Notes: generated from the sequence alone by a model not told the origin. A stretch of DNA of 64,000 nucleotides from Thioalbus denitrificans (GCF_003337735.1 NZ_QPJY01000001.1:784175-848174); one strand, 5' to 3'. Positions 51,848 to 60,474 are shown, counted from the first letter of the stretch. Numbers and translations are program-made.

Positions 51848-51875
51848 TTGTCATATTAGATAAATCTAATATACT
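51848..51875 (+). promoter_or_regulatory. Promoter overlapped by a perfect 20-bp palindrome
   Basis: TTGTCA (51848-51853) and TATACT (51870-51875) are spaced by 16 bases. The spacer is the perfect palindrome ATATTAGATAAATCTAATAT (51853-51872), which covers the start of the -10. This is the geometry of a repressor operator. AT-rich palindromes over the -10 are described for ArsR-type sulfur/redox repressors (BigR/YgaV/SqrR) of rhodanese genes; no such regulator gene is nearby. Confidence 0.75.
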
Positions 51876-51909
51876 ATCCTGGCCTAAAGCCCAAGTGACG
51901 GAGTAGGAC

Positions 51910-52251
51910 ATGTTTGGACTGAACATCAAGGAGATCGACGCCCCCGAACTGGCGCAACGCCTCGAGAATGATCACGATCATGTCTGCGTGGTGGATGTGC
52001 GCGAGCCGGTCGAGGTCTCCGCCGGCACCATTCCCGGTGCCGTGCATATTCCCATGCGCTCCATTCCCTGGCATGCCGGGGAACTCGAGCGGGACAAGGA
52101 CCTGGTCATCATCTGCCGCAGTGGCGCGCGCTCGGCGCAGGTGTGCGCTTTCCTGCAGCAGCAGGGTTTCGACAACGTCTACAATCTGCGCGGCGGCCTC
52201 ATCGCCTGGGCCCGCGCCGGCCTCCCGGCAGCCCTGCCCAGGACGGCCTGA
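51910..52251 (+). CDS. Rhodanese-like sulfurtransferase domain protein
   Basis: A single-domain rhodanese of 113 residues. VVDVREPVEVSAGTIPGAVHIPM is the substrate-side CH2-type motif, and the active-site loop CRSGARS carries the persulfide-forming Cys (about 73). Likely a cytosolic thiosulfate or persulfide sulfurtransferase. GGAGTAGG precedes the ATG. It has its own palindrome-controlled promoter. The DsbA-like gene begins about 100 bases later on the same strand, so the two may form a thiol/sulfur-stress transcript. Confidence 0.92.
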   Translation: MFGLNIKEIDAPELAQRLENDHDHVCVVDVREPVEVSAGTIPGAVHIPMRSIPWHAGELERDKDLVIICRSGARSAQVCAFLQQQGFDNVYNLRGGLIAWARAGLPAALPRTA

Positions 52252-52349
52252 CCCCTTCCCCGGGGCAGAGCCGTCACCGGGCCCCCACCGCGCCGCTTTC
52301 CCGCACTACACTAAACTCAACCTGGGCCGCCCCTGACGCGGGAGGAGCG

Positions 52350-52973
52350 ATGGTTGAACGCCCGGAACTGAAGGTCACCGTCTTCTCCGACTACATCTGC
52401 CCCTTCTGCTATGTGGGACATGCGCGCCTGATGCGGCTCGGCGAGGAGTGGAACCTGCGGGTGAACTGGTGCTTCATCGAGTTGCACCCGGAGACGCCCG
52501 TCGCCGGACAGCCGGTGGCCGCCCTGGGCTATCCCGATGCCCAGTGGAACAGGATGCAAGAGAACCTCAAGCGGATGGCTGACGAGGACGGCCTGCCGTT
52601 CAGCGATCCCGGTTTCACCACCAACTCCCGGCGCGCCCTGTTGCTGGCCGAGGCGGCCAAGTCGCTGGGCCGGGAGCGCTTCTACCGCCTGCACGAGGCT
52701 CTCTACCACGCCTGCTTCGTTGCCGGCCGCAATATCGGCGACCCGGAAGTCCTGCGCGGGATCGCCGCGTCCGTCGGGGTGCCTGAGTCCCTGGTCGAGG
52801 CAGCCTGGCGCGAGCCCCGCTACCCGGAACACCTCAGCCACTACCGTGAACTGGCTGCCCGGGTCGCCCTCAGCGGTGTCCCCACCTACCTTTTCGGGCC
52901 ACGCAGGATTACCGGCGCCGTGCCAGTGGCGCGGCTGCGCGAAGCCGCGCGCGCACTCGCCGATACCGCCTGA
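52350..52973 (+). CDS. DsbA-family (FrnE-like) thiol oxidoreductase
   Basis: A 207-residue cytosolic DsbA-fold protein: VTVFSDYICPFCYVGHARL carries the CPFC active site, and GVPTYLFG the cis-Pro loop. WCFIELHPETPVAG and the helical insert (TTNSRRALLLAEAAKSLGRERFYRLHEALYHACF) match the FrnE / 2-hydroxychromene-carboxylate isomerase-like branch. AGGAG precedes the ATG; an upstream extension of the frame lacks family similarity. Possible roles are disulfide or glutathione chemistry in the cytosol. Confidence 0.88.
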   Translation: MVERPELKVTVFSDYICPFCYVGHARLMRLGEEWNLRVNWCFIELHPETPVAGQPVAALGYPDAQWNRMQENLKRMADEDGLPFSDPGFTTNSRRALLLAEAAKSLGRERFYRLHEALYHACFVAGRNIGDPEVLRGIAASVGVPESLVEAAWREPRYPEHLSHYRELAARVALSGVPTYLFGPRRITGAVPVARLREAARALADTA

Positions 52974-53122
52974 TTCCCGCGCGGCGATTCACTTCCTGCC
53001 GCCATTGCGGTCCTTTGCCGGCGGTGCGGTTTGTGCGACGCAGTATCGGCTATTGATCGCCCCCTCCATGGATGTTGCTTGATCCAGATCAATCCTGAAA
53101 TGAGAACTTCATCACAAAAACG

Positions 53123-53152
53123 TTGACCCTGCCGGGCCGGGATGATTAGTAT
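53123..53152 (+). promoter_or_regulatory. Promoter of the small-peptide genes
   Basis: TTGACC and TAGTAT separated by 18 bases lie 78 bases upstream of the first peptide ATG. It is the best sigma70-like match in the 257-base space 52974-53230. Confidence 0.6.
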
Positions 53153-53230
53153 CCGGGGCGTGGGGTTGTCGGCGTGCACCCCGATTCGACTCCACCAACT
53201 CAACGGAAAACTCAACGCAAGGAGGTGAAC

Positions 53231-53350
53231 ATGCTGGGTCTTGGTGATTTGCTCGGTGGTCTGCTTGATACGGTTCTGGGTCTGCTCGGCCCGGTCCTTG
53301 GGCTGGTTCAGGGTCTCCTGGGCAGCCTGCTTGGCGGTCTGCTCGGCTAA
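53231..53350 (+). CDS. 39-residue Gly/Leu-rich hydrophobic peptide
   Basis: The ORF has the strongest ribosome site of the window: AAGGAGGTG at 53219-53227, four bases before the ATG. The peptide (opening MLGLGDLLGGLLDTVLGLLG, closing SLLGGLLG) is almost wholly Leu, Gly and Val, with Asp6 and Asp13 its only charged side chains and Pro21 in the middle. It has no leader or cleavage motif. It could form one membrane-spanning or amphipathic helix with a glycine-zipper face. A similar peptide follows at 53422. No function is recognised; bacteriocin-like, toxin-like or membrane-modulating roles are all possible. Confidence 0.75.
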   Translation: MLGLGDLLGGLLDTVLGLLGPVLGLVQGLLGSLLGGLLG

Positions 53351-53421
53351 GTCCGGACAACCGCAGCTCAACTGCGCATCAGCGCAACATTAAAAACCAT
53401 TGGATAGGGAGTGGCAAAATC

Positions 53422-53547
53422 ATGATTAGCGCTAGCCTGAACCTCGAAGCAATCCTCGGTTCCGTCATCTCCACCGTGACCGGCCTGGTCGGACACGTGC
53501 TGGACCTCGTCGGCGGCCTGCTCGGCTCCGTGATGACCCTGGTGTAA
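53422..53547 (+). CDS. 41-residue hydrophobic peptide, companion of the preceding one
   Basis: It begins MISASLNLEAILGSVISTVT and ends GGLLGSVMTLV. Compared with the first peptide it shares length, hydrophobicity, periodic glycines and the L(V/L)GGLLGS-type C-terminal segment, so the two look like diverged duplicates. Charged residues are Glu9 and Asp28, with His25. GGGAG at 53407-53411 lies ten bases upstream. It is followed by a strong stem-loop. The next genes are a TolC-HlyD-MacB-type exporter. Confidence 0.7.
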   Translation: MISASLNLEAILGSVISTVTGLVGHVLDLVGGLLGSVMTLV

Positions 53548-53565
53548 GGGCTGCTTCGTGCCTTT

Positions 53566-53599
53566 GGCGCCGATCCTCCCTCCCCGGGGGATCGGCGCC
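53566..53599 (+). terminator. Strong stem-loop after the peptide genes
   Basis: An 11-bp perfect stem GGCGCCGATCC/GGATCGGCGCC with a 12-base loop, 18 bases after the second peptide stop. There is no U-run, so it may act as an mRNA 3' stabiliser or partial terminator. In 53600-53841 no gene is supported; a reverse-strand open stretch near 53645-53710 (IRTREEIRSLLRKLG) may be a decayed gene end. Confidence 0.5.
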
Positions 53600-53841
53600 A
53601 TCTCGAAGGATGGCCGGGATCGACCTGGCACAGGGACGGGCATCTCAGTCATCCCCCTCCATCCCGAGTTTCCGCAGCAACGACCGAATTTCCTCACGGG
53701 TGCGGATGGCGACCCGCAGGTCGAGGGCAGGCCGGGTTCATCTCTCCGGAGTCGCCCTCGAGCATGGCGCCGGCGCGCTGCCGCACCTCGATGAACCTTA
53801 CCGGTCCGCTTCAGGGCCCATGATGCCGAGGGTAGCCGCGC

Positions 53842-55308
53842 TTGTTGACGTTCCGGGAATTCTGCACCGCCGGTGATTCATCGAATGCCCTGTCCGTTGG
53901 AGGCACAAAGCGGTTCGCAGTCGCTTGCCTCCTGCTCGTGCCGTTTCTGCTGGCGACCGCCGCGGCCGCAGCCGGGGAGAAGCCCACGGCGCTGCGTCTC
54001 GAGCAGCTCATCGAGATGGCCCTGGCGGAAAACCCGCAGATGGGGGTGGCCCGGGGTGCGTTGAAGGCGGCGGATGCCCGCCTTGGACAGCAGCAGGCGG
54101 GTTACTACCCGAAGATCGCCGTCGAGGGCCGGATCGAGCAGGTCACCCTGAACGCCGCGACTCCGCGCGAATCCCGCTCCTACCTTGATTTCTCCTCCAT
54201 CGACCCCAGCCTGGGCCGGGTCTACGTGGCGAATCCCGACGAGGACATGACCGGCTACACCCGCACCAGCGCGGCGGTCAGCGCCGAGTACATGCTGGTG
54301 GATTTCGGCCGCCGCAACGGGGGGGTGCGTTCCGCCGAGGAGCGTCTCGGCGCCGCCCGCGCCGCGCTGTCGGGCACCGAGAACGAAACGGTCCTGAACG
54401 TGGTCTCCGCCTACTTCAATATCCTCAAGGCGGAGGAACTGGTGGGGGTCGAACGGGAAAGCCGCTCGCGCAAGCGCGAGGCGGTGAAGCTTGCCCGCAC
54501 CCTGCATGAAGCGGGGCGTGGCACGGTAGGGGACGTGGCCCGGGCCGAGGCCGATCTGGGCCAGGCGGAGGTGGAGCTGACCCGGGCCGAGAACGAGCTG
54601 CAGCTCTCGCGCCTGGCCCTGCGGCGGGCCGTGGGGGTGGCGCCCGGCGGGCCGCCGCTGGAGTTGTCGCGCAAGAGCCGCCTGGCCGATCCGGGGCGGC
54701 TGGTATCGGAGCTGGACGCCCTGGTGGAGCGGGCCATCGGCCGCCGGCCGGAGGTGGAGGCCCAGCAGCGCACCATCGCCGCCACCCAGGCCGCGGTGCA
54801 GAAGGAGCGGGCGGAGTACCGGCCCTCGGTCAACCTGTTCGCCAACTACAGCGTCCAGCGCTACGAGGACCAGGATGCCGCCGCCAATTACGGCCTCGGC
54901 GTACAGGTGCGCTGGTCGCTTTTCGACGGCGGGCTGCGCAGCAACCGCGTGGGCGAAACGCGGGCCCAGCTCATCCAGGAGCAGGAGCGTCTGCGCGACC
55001 TCCAGCTGGGCGTGGCCACCGACGTGCGCGATGCCCAGCAGCGCTACCGCGAGGCCAGTGAGCGTCTGCGCCTCACCGGCAAGGTGCTGACCGCCAGCGA
55101 ACTCGATCTCAAGCTCGCCCGCAAGGGCTACAAGGAGGGCATCCGCACCTTCTACGACCTTTCCGTGGCGGAATCGAACTACCGCAATGCCATGGCCCAG
55201 CGGGTGGTCGCGCAGTACGACCTGCAGGGAGCCATCGCCCGCCTGTACTGGTCGCTCGGTTCCATGGACAGTCTCTACGGCGAGGATGCCGGGAGCGTGG
55301 CGCCGTGA
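53842..55308 (+). CDS. TolC-family outer-membrane efflux protein
   Basis: Up to 488 residues; the start is a TTG at 53842 and is uncertain. The signal sequence KRFAVACLLLVPFLLATAAAAA lies at about residues 23-44. The mature protein has the two TolC repeats: LRLEQLIEMALAENPQMGVARGALKAADARLGQQQAGYYPKI, and later VERAIGRRPEVEAQQRTIAATQAAVQKERAEYRPSVNLFANYS, with VRWSLFDGGLRSNRV. It forms the outer-membrane channel of a tripartite pump. The stop overlaps the GTG of the adaptor gene (four bases). Confidence 0.92.
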   Translation: MLTFREFCTAGDSSNALSVGGTKRFAVACLLLVPFLLATAAAAAGEKPTALRLEQLIEMALAENPQMGVARGALKAADARLGQQQAGYYPKIAVEGRIEQVTLNAATPRESRSYLDFSSIDPSLGRVYVANPDEDMTGYTRTSAAVSAEYMLVDFGRRNGGVRSAEERLGAARAALSGTENETVLNVVSAYFNILKAEELVGVERESRSRKREAVKLARTLHEAGRGTVGDVARAEADLGQAEVELTRAENELQLSRLALRRAVGVAPGGPPLELSRKSRLADPGRLVSELDALVERAIGRRPEVEAQQRTIAATQAAVQKERAEYRPSVNLFANYSVQRYEDQDAAANYGLGVQVRWSLFDGGLRSNRVGETRAQLIQEQERLRDLQLGVATDVRDAQQRYREASERLRLTGKVLTASELDLKLARKGYKEGIRTFYDLSVAESNYRNAMAQRVVAQYDLQGAIARLYWSLGSMDSLYGEDAGSVAP

Positions 55309-56504
55309 CGGCAGCCGGCTTCGGCAAGCAGCAGCTGCAACGGTTCGCGGTGTGGTTCCGCGGCCTCTCCTTCGCCGGCCGGGCGGGAACCAGTTTCGGG
55401 GTGCTGTTCGCCCTGCTGGTCATCATTTCCGGCCTTGACGGCGACAGGGGGCCGGGACCGGGCCTGGAGAGCGCGGCCGTGGAGCCGGGAAGCATCCATC
55501 TGGAAGTGCGCGCCACCGGACATCTGCGGGCCCGCGGACAGCTGCCCGTGTTCGCCCAGGTGAGCGGGATCATCCGCGAGGTGCCGGTTGGCTCCTCGGG
55601 CCGGGTCAAGAGCGGCGAGGTGCTGGCCGTGGTGGATGACCAGGACTACCGGCTGGCATTGCAGGAGGCCGAGTCCCAGCGGGTCGCCGCCCAGTCCGAG
55701 ACGGCCGGGGTACGGGCGCGCCTGGTCCAAACCCAGCAGGAGCATGACCGGGCGGAGCGCCTCTATCGCGAGGATCTCATTCCCCGCCAGGAGCTGGAGA
55801 AGGCCGCCGCCGCCCGCCAGGAGCTGGAGGCGCAGCTGGAAATGGCCGAAGCCCGGGTGCAGCAGGCCATGCTGCGGGAGCAGCAGGCGCGGGAGAACCT
55901 GGAGCGCTGCATGGTGCGCAGTCCCATCGAGGGGGTGCTTCTCAGCGTCGGCGCGGAGCCCGGCGAGCCGGTGGCGGGCGTGGGCGGCAAGCCCCTGTTC
56001 CAGCTGGCGCCGAGCCTCGACGCGATCGAGATCCGCGTGGCGGTCACCGAGTCCGACATCGGCAAGGTGCAGATTGGGCAGCCGGTCCGGTTCAGCGTCG
56101 AGGCCTACGGCGGGGAGGAGTTCAGCGGCGAGGTATCGGCCATCCGCCGCGGCGGCGAGGATCGCGGCGGGGTGACCTATTACGAGGTGCTGGTGAGTAC
56201 GGGCAATCCGGGGCACCGGCTCCTGCCGGGGATGACCGCCCAGGTCCGTGTCGATGCCGGGACCCGGGAAGTGGCGCGGCTGATTCCGCTGCGCGCCCTG
56301 CTCTACAACCCCGAGGCGGAGGTGCTGGAGCGCTGGCAGAGCGAGGTGGACCGTATCCGGCAGGCGGGTGACACCCTGGTCTGGGTGGATGGCGAGAGTG
56401 GTGTTCGCCCGGTCGGTGTGCAGCTGGGGGTTCAGGATCGCGAGCACGTGGAGGTGGTGGGCGAATGGTCGGATCCCGAAAGTCAGGTCGTGTATCGCCA
56501 ATGA
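55305..56504 (+). CDS. HlyD/MacA-type periplasmic adaptor (membrane fusion protein)
   Basis: A 399-residue adaptor. An N-terminal membrane anchor (FGVLFALLVIISGL, about 33-46) precedes a lipoyl-like half (VSGIIREVPVGSSGRVKSGEVLAVVDDQDY). A coiled-coil hairpin follows (about 125-205, rich in Glu/Gln/Arg, QQEHDRAERLYREDLIPRQELEKAAAARQELEAQ), then the second lipoyl half (RSPIEGVLLSVGAEPGEPVAG) and a beta-barrel domain. It bridges the inner-membrane ABC complex and TolC. The stop overlaps the ATG of the ATPase gene. Confidence 0.92.
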   Translation: MTAAGFGKQQLQRFAVWFRGLSFAGRAGTSFGVLFALLVIISGLDGDRGPGPGLESAAVEPGSIHLEVRATGHLRARGQLPVFAQVSGIIREVPVGSSGRVKSGEVLAVVDDQDYRLALQEAESQRVAAQSETAGVRARLVQTQQEHDRAERLYREDLIPRQELEKAAAARQELEAQLEMAEARVQQAMLREQQARENLERCMVRSPIEGVLLSVGAEPGEPVAGVGGKPLFQLAPSLDAIEIRVAVTESDIGKVQIGQPVRFSVEAYGGEEFSGEVSAIRRGGEDRGGVTYYEVLVSTGNPGHRLLPGMTAQVRVDAGTREVARLIPLRALLYNPEAEVLERWQSEVDRIRQAGDTLVWVDGESGVRPVGVQLGVQDREHVEVVGEWSDPESQVVYRQ

Positions 56505-57241
56505 GCCGGGCCCGTGGCCCGGTTGCAGCGCTGGAGCTGTGTCAGGTGGCGAAGCGCTTCCGCGTGGGCGATCAGCTGATCGAACCGCTGCGCGGGGTGG
56601 ATCTGGCCATTCATGACCGTGACTACGTCTCCATCATCGGACCCTCGGGCTCCGGAAAGTCGACCCTGCTGCATATCCTCGGCTGTCTCGATCAGCCCGA
56701 TTCCGGGCAAGTGCTGATCGGGGGCGATGACGTGAGCCGGCTCGACGATGCCGCCCTGTCCGCCTTCCGCAGCCGCACCCTGGGGTTCGTGTTCCAGAAA
56801 TTTCACCTGCTGGACCGGATGAGCGCCCTGCGCAACGTGGAACTGCCCCTGGACTACAACCCGGCACTGGACCGCGCCGCGCGCCGGGAGCGGGCCCTGG
56901 CCTGCCTGGCGCAGGTGGGGCTCGCCGATCGTGCCGAGCACCGCCCCCTGCAGCTCTCCGGCGGTCAGCAGCAGCGGGTGGCCATCGCCCGGGCGCTGGT
57001 GAACGAGCCCCGCATCCTCCTGCTCGACGAGCCGACCGGGAACCTGGACCCCGCCACCGGCGCCGAACTGATGGAGTTCATCGACCAGTTGCGCCGGGAG
57101 GCCGGGGTGGCCGTGGTGCTGGTGACCCACGACATGGAGATGGCGCGGCGGGCCGAGCGCGGCTTCCGGCTGGTGGAGGGGCGCCTGGAGCCGGTGGCGG
57201 AGACGGTCCATGCGCTGCCGGCGGGGAGGCTGGCGCTATGA
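56501..57241 (+). CDS. ABC transporter ATP-binding protein (MacB/LolD type)
   Basis: A 246-residue nucleotide-binding protein. Walker A GPSGSGKST (about 47-55), signature LSGGQQQRVAIARAL (about 151-165), Walker B ILLLDEPTGNLD and the switch His in VTHDMEMA. The pattern is that of the MacB/LolD/FtsE subfamily that powers mechanotransmission pumps rather than classic import. It is a separate polypeptide from its permease, unlike E. coli MacB. It overlaps both neighbours by four bases. Confidence 0.95.
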   Translation: MSRARGPVAALELCQVAKRFRVGDQLIEPLRGVDLAIHDRDYVSIIGPSGSGKSTLLHILGCLDQPDSGQVLIGGDDVSRLDDAALSAFRSRTLGFVFQKFHLLDRMSALRNVELPLDYNPALDRAARRERALACLAQVGLADRAEHRPLQLSGGQQQRVAIARALVNEPRILLLDEPTGNLDPATGAELMEFIDQLRREAGVAVVLVTHDMEMARRAERGFRLVEGRLEPVAETVHALPAGRLAL

Positions 57242-58470
57242 CCGCCGCACTCAACCGCTGGCTGCGGGGGCTGCTGGACCTGCTTCTGCTGCTGCAGGAG
57301 CACAAGGTCCGTTCCGGGCTCACCATCCTCGGCATCAGCGTCGGCATCTGGGCCCTGGTGACCCTGCTGGCCGTGGGTATGGGTGCCCGCGAGTACATCC
57401 AGGGACAGGTGGGCAAGCTGGGTACCGACCTGCTGATCGTGACCCCGGGCAACGCCAACGACGTCAGCAGCTATTTAAACCGGGGCGTGCTCGAGAGCCT
57501 GACGCTCGCCGACGTGCGGGCGCTCGAGACCCAGATTCCCGAGCTGGCGCTCGCGGCGCCGGTGGTGCAGGCGCGGGGTGAGCTGAGCTTCCGCGACCGG
57601 CGTGCGGCCGGTACCGTGGTGGGGGCGACACCCGCCTACTTCGCCGCCCGGGACGCGGTTCCGGCACTGGGCCGGGTGCTGACCCCCGCCGACGCCCAGG
57701 CCCAGGCGCCGGTGGCGGTGCTGGGGGAGGAGATGGCCCGCCGGCTGTTCTCCAACCGCAATCCGCTGGGCGAATCCATTCGCTTCAAGGGGTCGGTGCT
57801 GGAGGTGGTGGGGGTCCTGCGCGGAAAGGGCGACAGCAGTCTCGGGCAGGGCCGCGACAGCGAAGTGATCGTGCCGCTGTCCACCATGCAGCATCGCATC
57901 GCCGGTGTGCGGCACGTGCAGATGATCTTCCTCAAGCCGGTCAGTGAAGCGGTGAAGGAGCGGGTGCGGCTGCAGGCGGAACTGGTGCTGCTCACCCAGC
58001 ACACCGCTCTGGCCCAGAACGGACTGCCCTACACGGTCACCGATCTCGGACAGCTCGCCGCCATCGCCGGCAACCTGGTGGGGGCGATGACCGCCCTGCT
58101 GGTGAGCATCGCCGGCGTCTCCCTGGTGGTGGGAGGCATCGGGGTGATGAACGTGATGCTCGCCTCTGTGAGCGAGCGCATCGGCGAGGTGGGCATCCGC
58201 CGCGCGGTGGGCGCAACCCAGCAGCACATCCGCTCCCAGTTCCTGCTCGAGGCCGGTGCACTGACCGTTCTCGGCGGCCTGGTGGGCATCGTTCTCGCCG
58301 CACTCACGGTGGCACTGCTCAGCGGCCTGCTGCCGTGGAATGCCGTCATCGACATCCCGGCCATCCTGGCCGTGCTGGTCGCATCGGGGGCCATCGGGGT
58401 CTTCTTCGGCTATTACCCGGCCCGCAAGGCGGCCAAGCTAACACCCATGGAGGCACTGCGCTATGAATGA
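57238..58470 (+). CDS. ABC transporter permease (MacB-like, FtsX domain)
   Basis: A 410-residue permease. TM1 at about 17-45 (LLLLQEHKVRSGLTILGISVGIWALVTLLAVGMG) is followed by a large periplasmic MacB-PCD domain (about 50-270). Three further helices contain the FtsX core (GNLVGAMTALLVSIAGVSLVVGGIGVMNVMLASVSERIGEVGIRRAVGATQQHI). This architecture defines MacB-type exporters of peptides, lipopeptides, toxins or macrolides from the periplasm. The two hydrophobic peptides encoded upstream are candidate cargo (inference). Confidence 0.95.
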   Translation: MTAALNRWLRGLLDLLLLLQEHKVRSGLTILGISVGIWALVTLLAVGMGAREYIQGQVGKLGTDLLIVTPGNANDVSSYLNRGVLESLTLADVRALETQIPELALAAPVVQARGELSFRDRRAAGTVVGATPAYFAARDAVPALGRVLTPADAQAQAPVAVLGEEMARRLFSNRNPLGESIRFKGSVLEVVGVLRGKGDSSLGQGRDSEVIVPLSTMQHRIAGVRHVQMIFLKPVSEAVKERVRLQAELVLLTQHTALAQNGLPYTVTDLGQLAAIAGNLVGAMTALLVSIAGVSLVVGGIGVMNVMLASVSERIGEVGIRRAVGATQQHIRSQFLLEAGALTVLGGLVGIVLAALTVALLSGLLPWNAVIDIPAILAVLVASGAIGVFFGYYPARKAAKLTPMEALRYE

Positions 58471-58987
58471 GGCTGTCGTGGAGCCCGGTACCGCGACCGG
58501 GCGCGTTCTCGACACCCTGCGGGCCCTGGTGATGTCTCCCCGGTGCCTGTTCGGCGCCATCGACGGGAGCCAGGAGCGCTGGCGTGACTCCCTGCTGCTT
58601 GCCGGCGGGGCGATCATCTGCAACACGGTTCTCAAGTCGGCCATCAGCGGGGAGGTGGGGATGGCCTTGTGGATGGCCGTCTACCTGGTGGTGATGACCG
58701 GTTTCTATACCGGCGTGCTCCACGCCCTGGTGTACGGGCTGCTGGAGAAGGAGCCGGCGCTGCTGACGACCAGCACGGCCGTGAATTACGCCATGGTCAC
58801 GGCCGCATTGCTGTCGGTGCCCTACCTGGGCCCGGTGATGCTGCTGGGCTTCTTCGCCCTCATCTATCTCGCCCTCGACGCCCTGTTCGGGGCCGCGCGC
58901 TGGCGTGCGCTGGTGGTGGTGGGATTGTTCGTCATGACCGGGCTGGTGTTCGAGTCGGCGGCCGCGTTGCTGGGATTCACCGCCTGA
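58463..58987 (+). CDS. Yip1-like small membrane protein
   Basis: A 174-residue protein with about five membrane helices (LLLAGGAIICNTVLKSAI, MALWMAVYLVVMTGFYTGVLHALVYGLL, VNYAMVTAALLSVPYLGPVMLLGFFALIYLALDALF, LVVVGLFVMTGLVFESAAALLG). It starts with RVLDTLRALVMSPRCLFGAI, as in bacterial Yip1-family proteins. It overlaps the permease gene by eight bases and is the last gene of the export operon. It may help assembly, or protect the cell from the exported product; neither is shown. Confidence 0.7.
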   Translation: MNEAVVEPGTATGRVLDTLRALVMSPRCLFGAIDGSQERWRDSLLLAGGAIICNTVLKSAISGEVGMALWMAVYLVVMTGFYTGVLHALVYGLLEKEPALLTTSTAVNYAMVTAALLSVPYLGPVMLLGFFALIYLALDALFGAARWRALVVVGLFVMTGLVFESAAALLGFTA

Positions 58988-59379
58988 GGCGCCGCCCTGG
59001 TGGAGATTCCGCCGGTCTCCCGGGTTGACCGGCGGGGTAACAGCGATCCAGGGATGCGGATCGTGTGCGAGGTGCGTCCACGGGCGTACCAGCCGGGCGG
59101 GTGGGGGCACTCTGCCGGCCCGGTGTCCCGGGCGTTCAGGGATGGGCGCCCGGGGCGCTTCCTTCTCCGGTTATCCGGTGTGTGGGGTTTGGGAGGCTGA
59201 GGGTACGCCGGGCGCATGCGCGGCACACCCGAGGCCTTCGGCCGGACGGGCTCAGGGATGGGCTCCTCCGGCATTTTTTTGCCCCGGGGAAGTGCGGCGG
59301 ACCTTCCTGTCCGCATGTGCGCGTCACGCTCAATGGGATAAGGGGAAACGGTAATCCGCGCCCGCTACTTCAGGTGGCA
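58988..59379. other. Intergenic region with hairpin 59009-59035
   Basis: A 9-bp stem CCGCCGGTC/GACCGGCGG with a nine-base loop (59009-59035) is a possible 3' end of the export operon, without a U-run. A run of seven T at about 59273-59280 follows a GC-rich patch but has no convincing stem. No gene is supported here. Confidence 0.5.
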
Positions 59380-59934
59380 TCAGTGGGTGCTGCGCCGCCC
59401 CAGCTCTTCCAGCAGTGCGGCCACGAACTGTTCTCCCCGCTGGCCCATGCCCCGGGCGAGTACGTCGGGATCCCGTTCGCCGTCCAGCAGCCGGCGCAGG
59501 ATGCCGCCGAGGCGGGCCATGTCGCCGCCGGCCTTCAGCATCTGTTCGGCCATGTCGCCCAATACGCCCAACGCCTGCGTGCTTCCGGTCATCGCCTCGT
59601 GGATCATCTGGGCCATGCCCGCCGCGGCCACGGCCGGATCGGGGCGGGCGTCGGGATCGGGCAGCGTGCTCGGATCCTGCAGACCGCGCATGATGCTGGT
59701 AACGATGATGCTGTCCTCCTCGTCCAGTCCCACCAGCAGCTTGGGGTGGCGCTCGCCGGACAGGATGCGGCGTATCACACCCACCAGGCTGTTCCAGCCG
59801 TTGGCCTCCGAAGCCTGCAGTATCGGCTCGATCTGGGGCATCAGATCACGGTTCTGGCAGGCGCGTACCACATGCCAGATCAGGGCCGCGTGGGCCTGCA
59901 GGATCTGCTGGGTCTTGTCGGGCATGTCACTCAT
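59380..59934 (-). CDS. Hypothetical protein, helical
   Basis: A 184-residue soluble protein with strongly alpha-helical, acidic composition. It contains two similar halves around LVGVIRRILSGERHPKLLVGLDEED and LGGILRRLLDGERDPDVLARGM, which look like an internal duplication of an IRRILSGER-type helix-turn. It has no signal peptide or membrane segment. I do not recognise the family. It is a single gene, convergent to the export operon and divergent from the glutaredoxin gene. Confidence 0.75.
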   Translation of the reverse strand: MSDMPDKTQQILQAHAALIWHVVRACQNRDLMPQIEPILQASEANGWNSLVGVIRRILSGERHPKLLVGLDEEDSIIVTSIMRGLQDPSTLPDPDARPDPAVAAAGMAQMIHEAMTGSTQALGVLGDMAEQMLKAGGDMARLGGILRRLLDGERDPDVLARGMGQRGEQFVAALLEELGRRSTH

Positions 59935-60116
59935 GGGCTGCTCCGGCGGGATGTAGGACGGACACGGGCGAACGTCGCGCGTCGGTTCCGGTGCGGGGAC
60001 CGGGACGCCTGACGATTATACCGGCTGGAGTCCGGGAGCCCATGATAAATGTCTGCGGATACGGACCTTGTGCGCTACACTGCGCCCGTGTCATGTAAGG
60101 CGGGAGCGACCAGGCC

Positions 60117-60356
60117 ATGACCCGTGTGCGGCTCTACACCACCGCCGGCTGCCACCTCTGTGAACAGGCCGCGTCGCTGCTTGCGGCTATGGTCGCGGAG
60201 GGCGGGATCGAGGTCACCGAGCAGGAGATAGCCGCCTCAGCAACACTGTTGGCGCGCTACGGTGACCGGATTCCGGTGGTGTCGCTGGAGGGGAGCGGGG
60301 CGGAGCTCGGCTGGCCGTTCGACGGCGAATCCCTGCGCCGGTTTCTGGGCCGCTAG
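60117..60356 (+). CDS. Glutaredoxin-family protein
   Basis: A 79-residue thioredoxin-fold protein. RVRLYTTAGCHLCEQAASLLAAM carries the CHLC redox pair, and the DRIPVVSLEG segment has the cis-Pro. This short form with GCHLCE is common as a DUF836/YruB-like glutaredoxin in proteobacteria. The distinctive C-terminus GWPFDGESLRRFLGR is also family-typical. Cytosolic; target unknown. Confidence 0.88.
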   Translation: MTRVRLYTTAGCHLCEQAASLLAAMVAEGGIEVTEQEIAASATLLARYGDRIPVVSLEGSGAELGWPFDGESLRRFLGR

Positions 60357-60474
60357 GCAGTTTGGGGATGGAACAAGTTTGACTGCCTGATGTTTCGGCT
60401 TTAAATTTGGGGATAACCATCCGCCGTATAACGATAAATTAACGACGCAGCGGGACATCGCGCTGCCCCACGCC

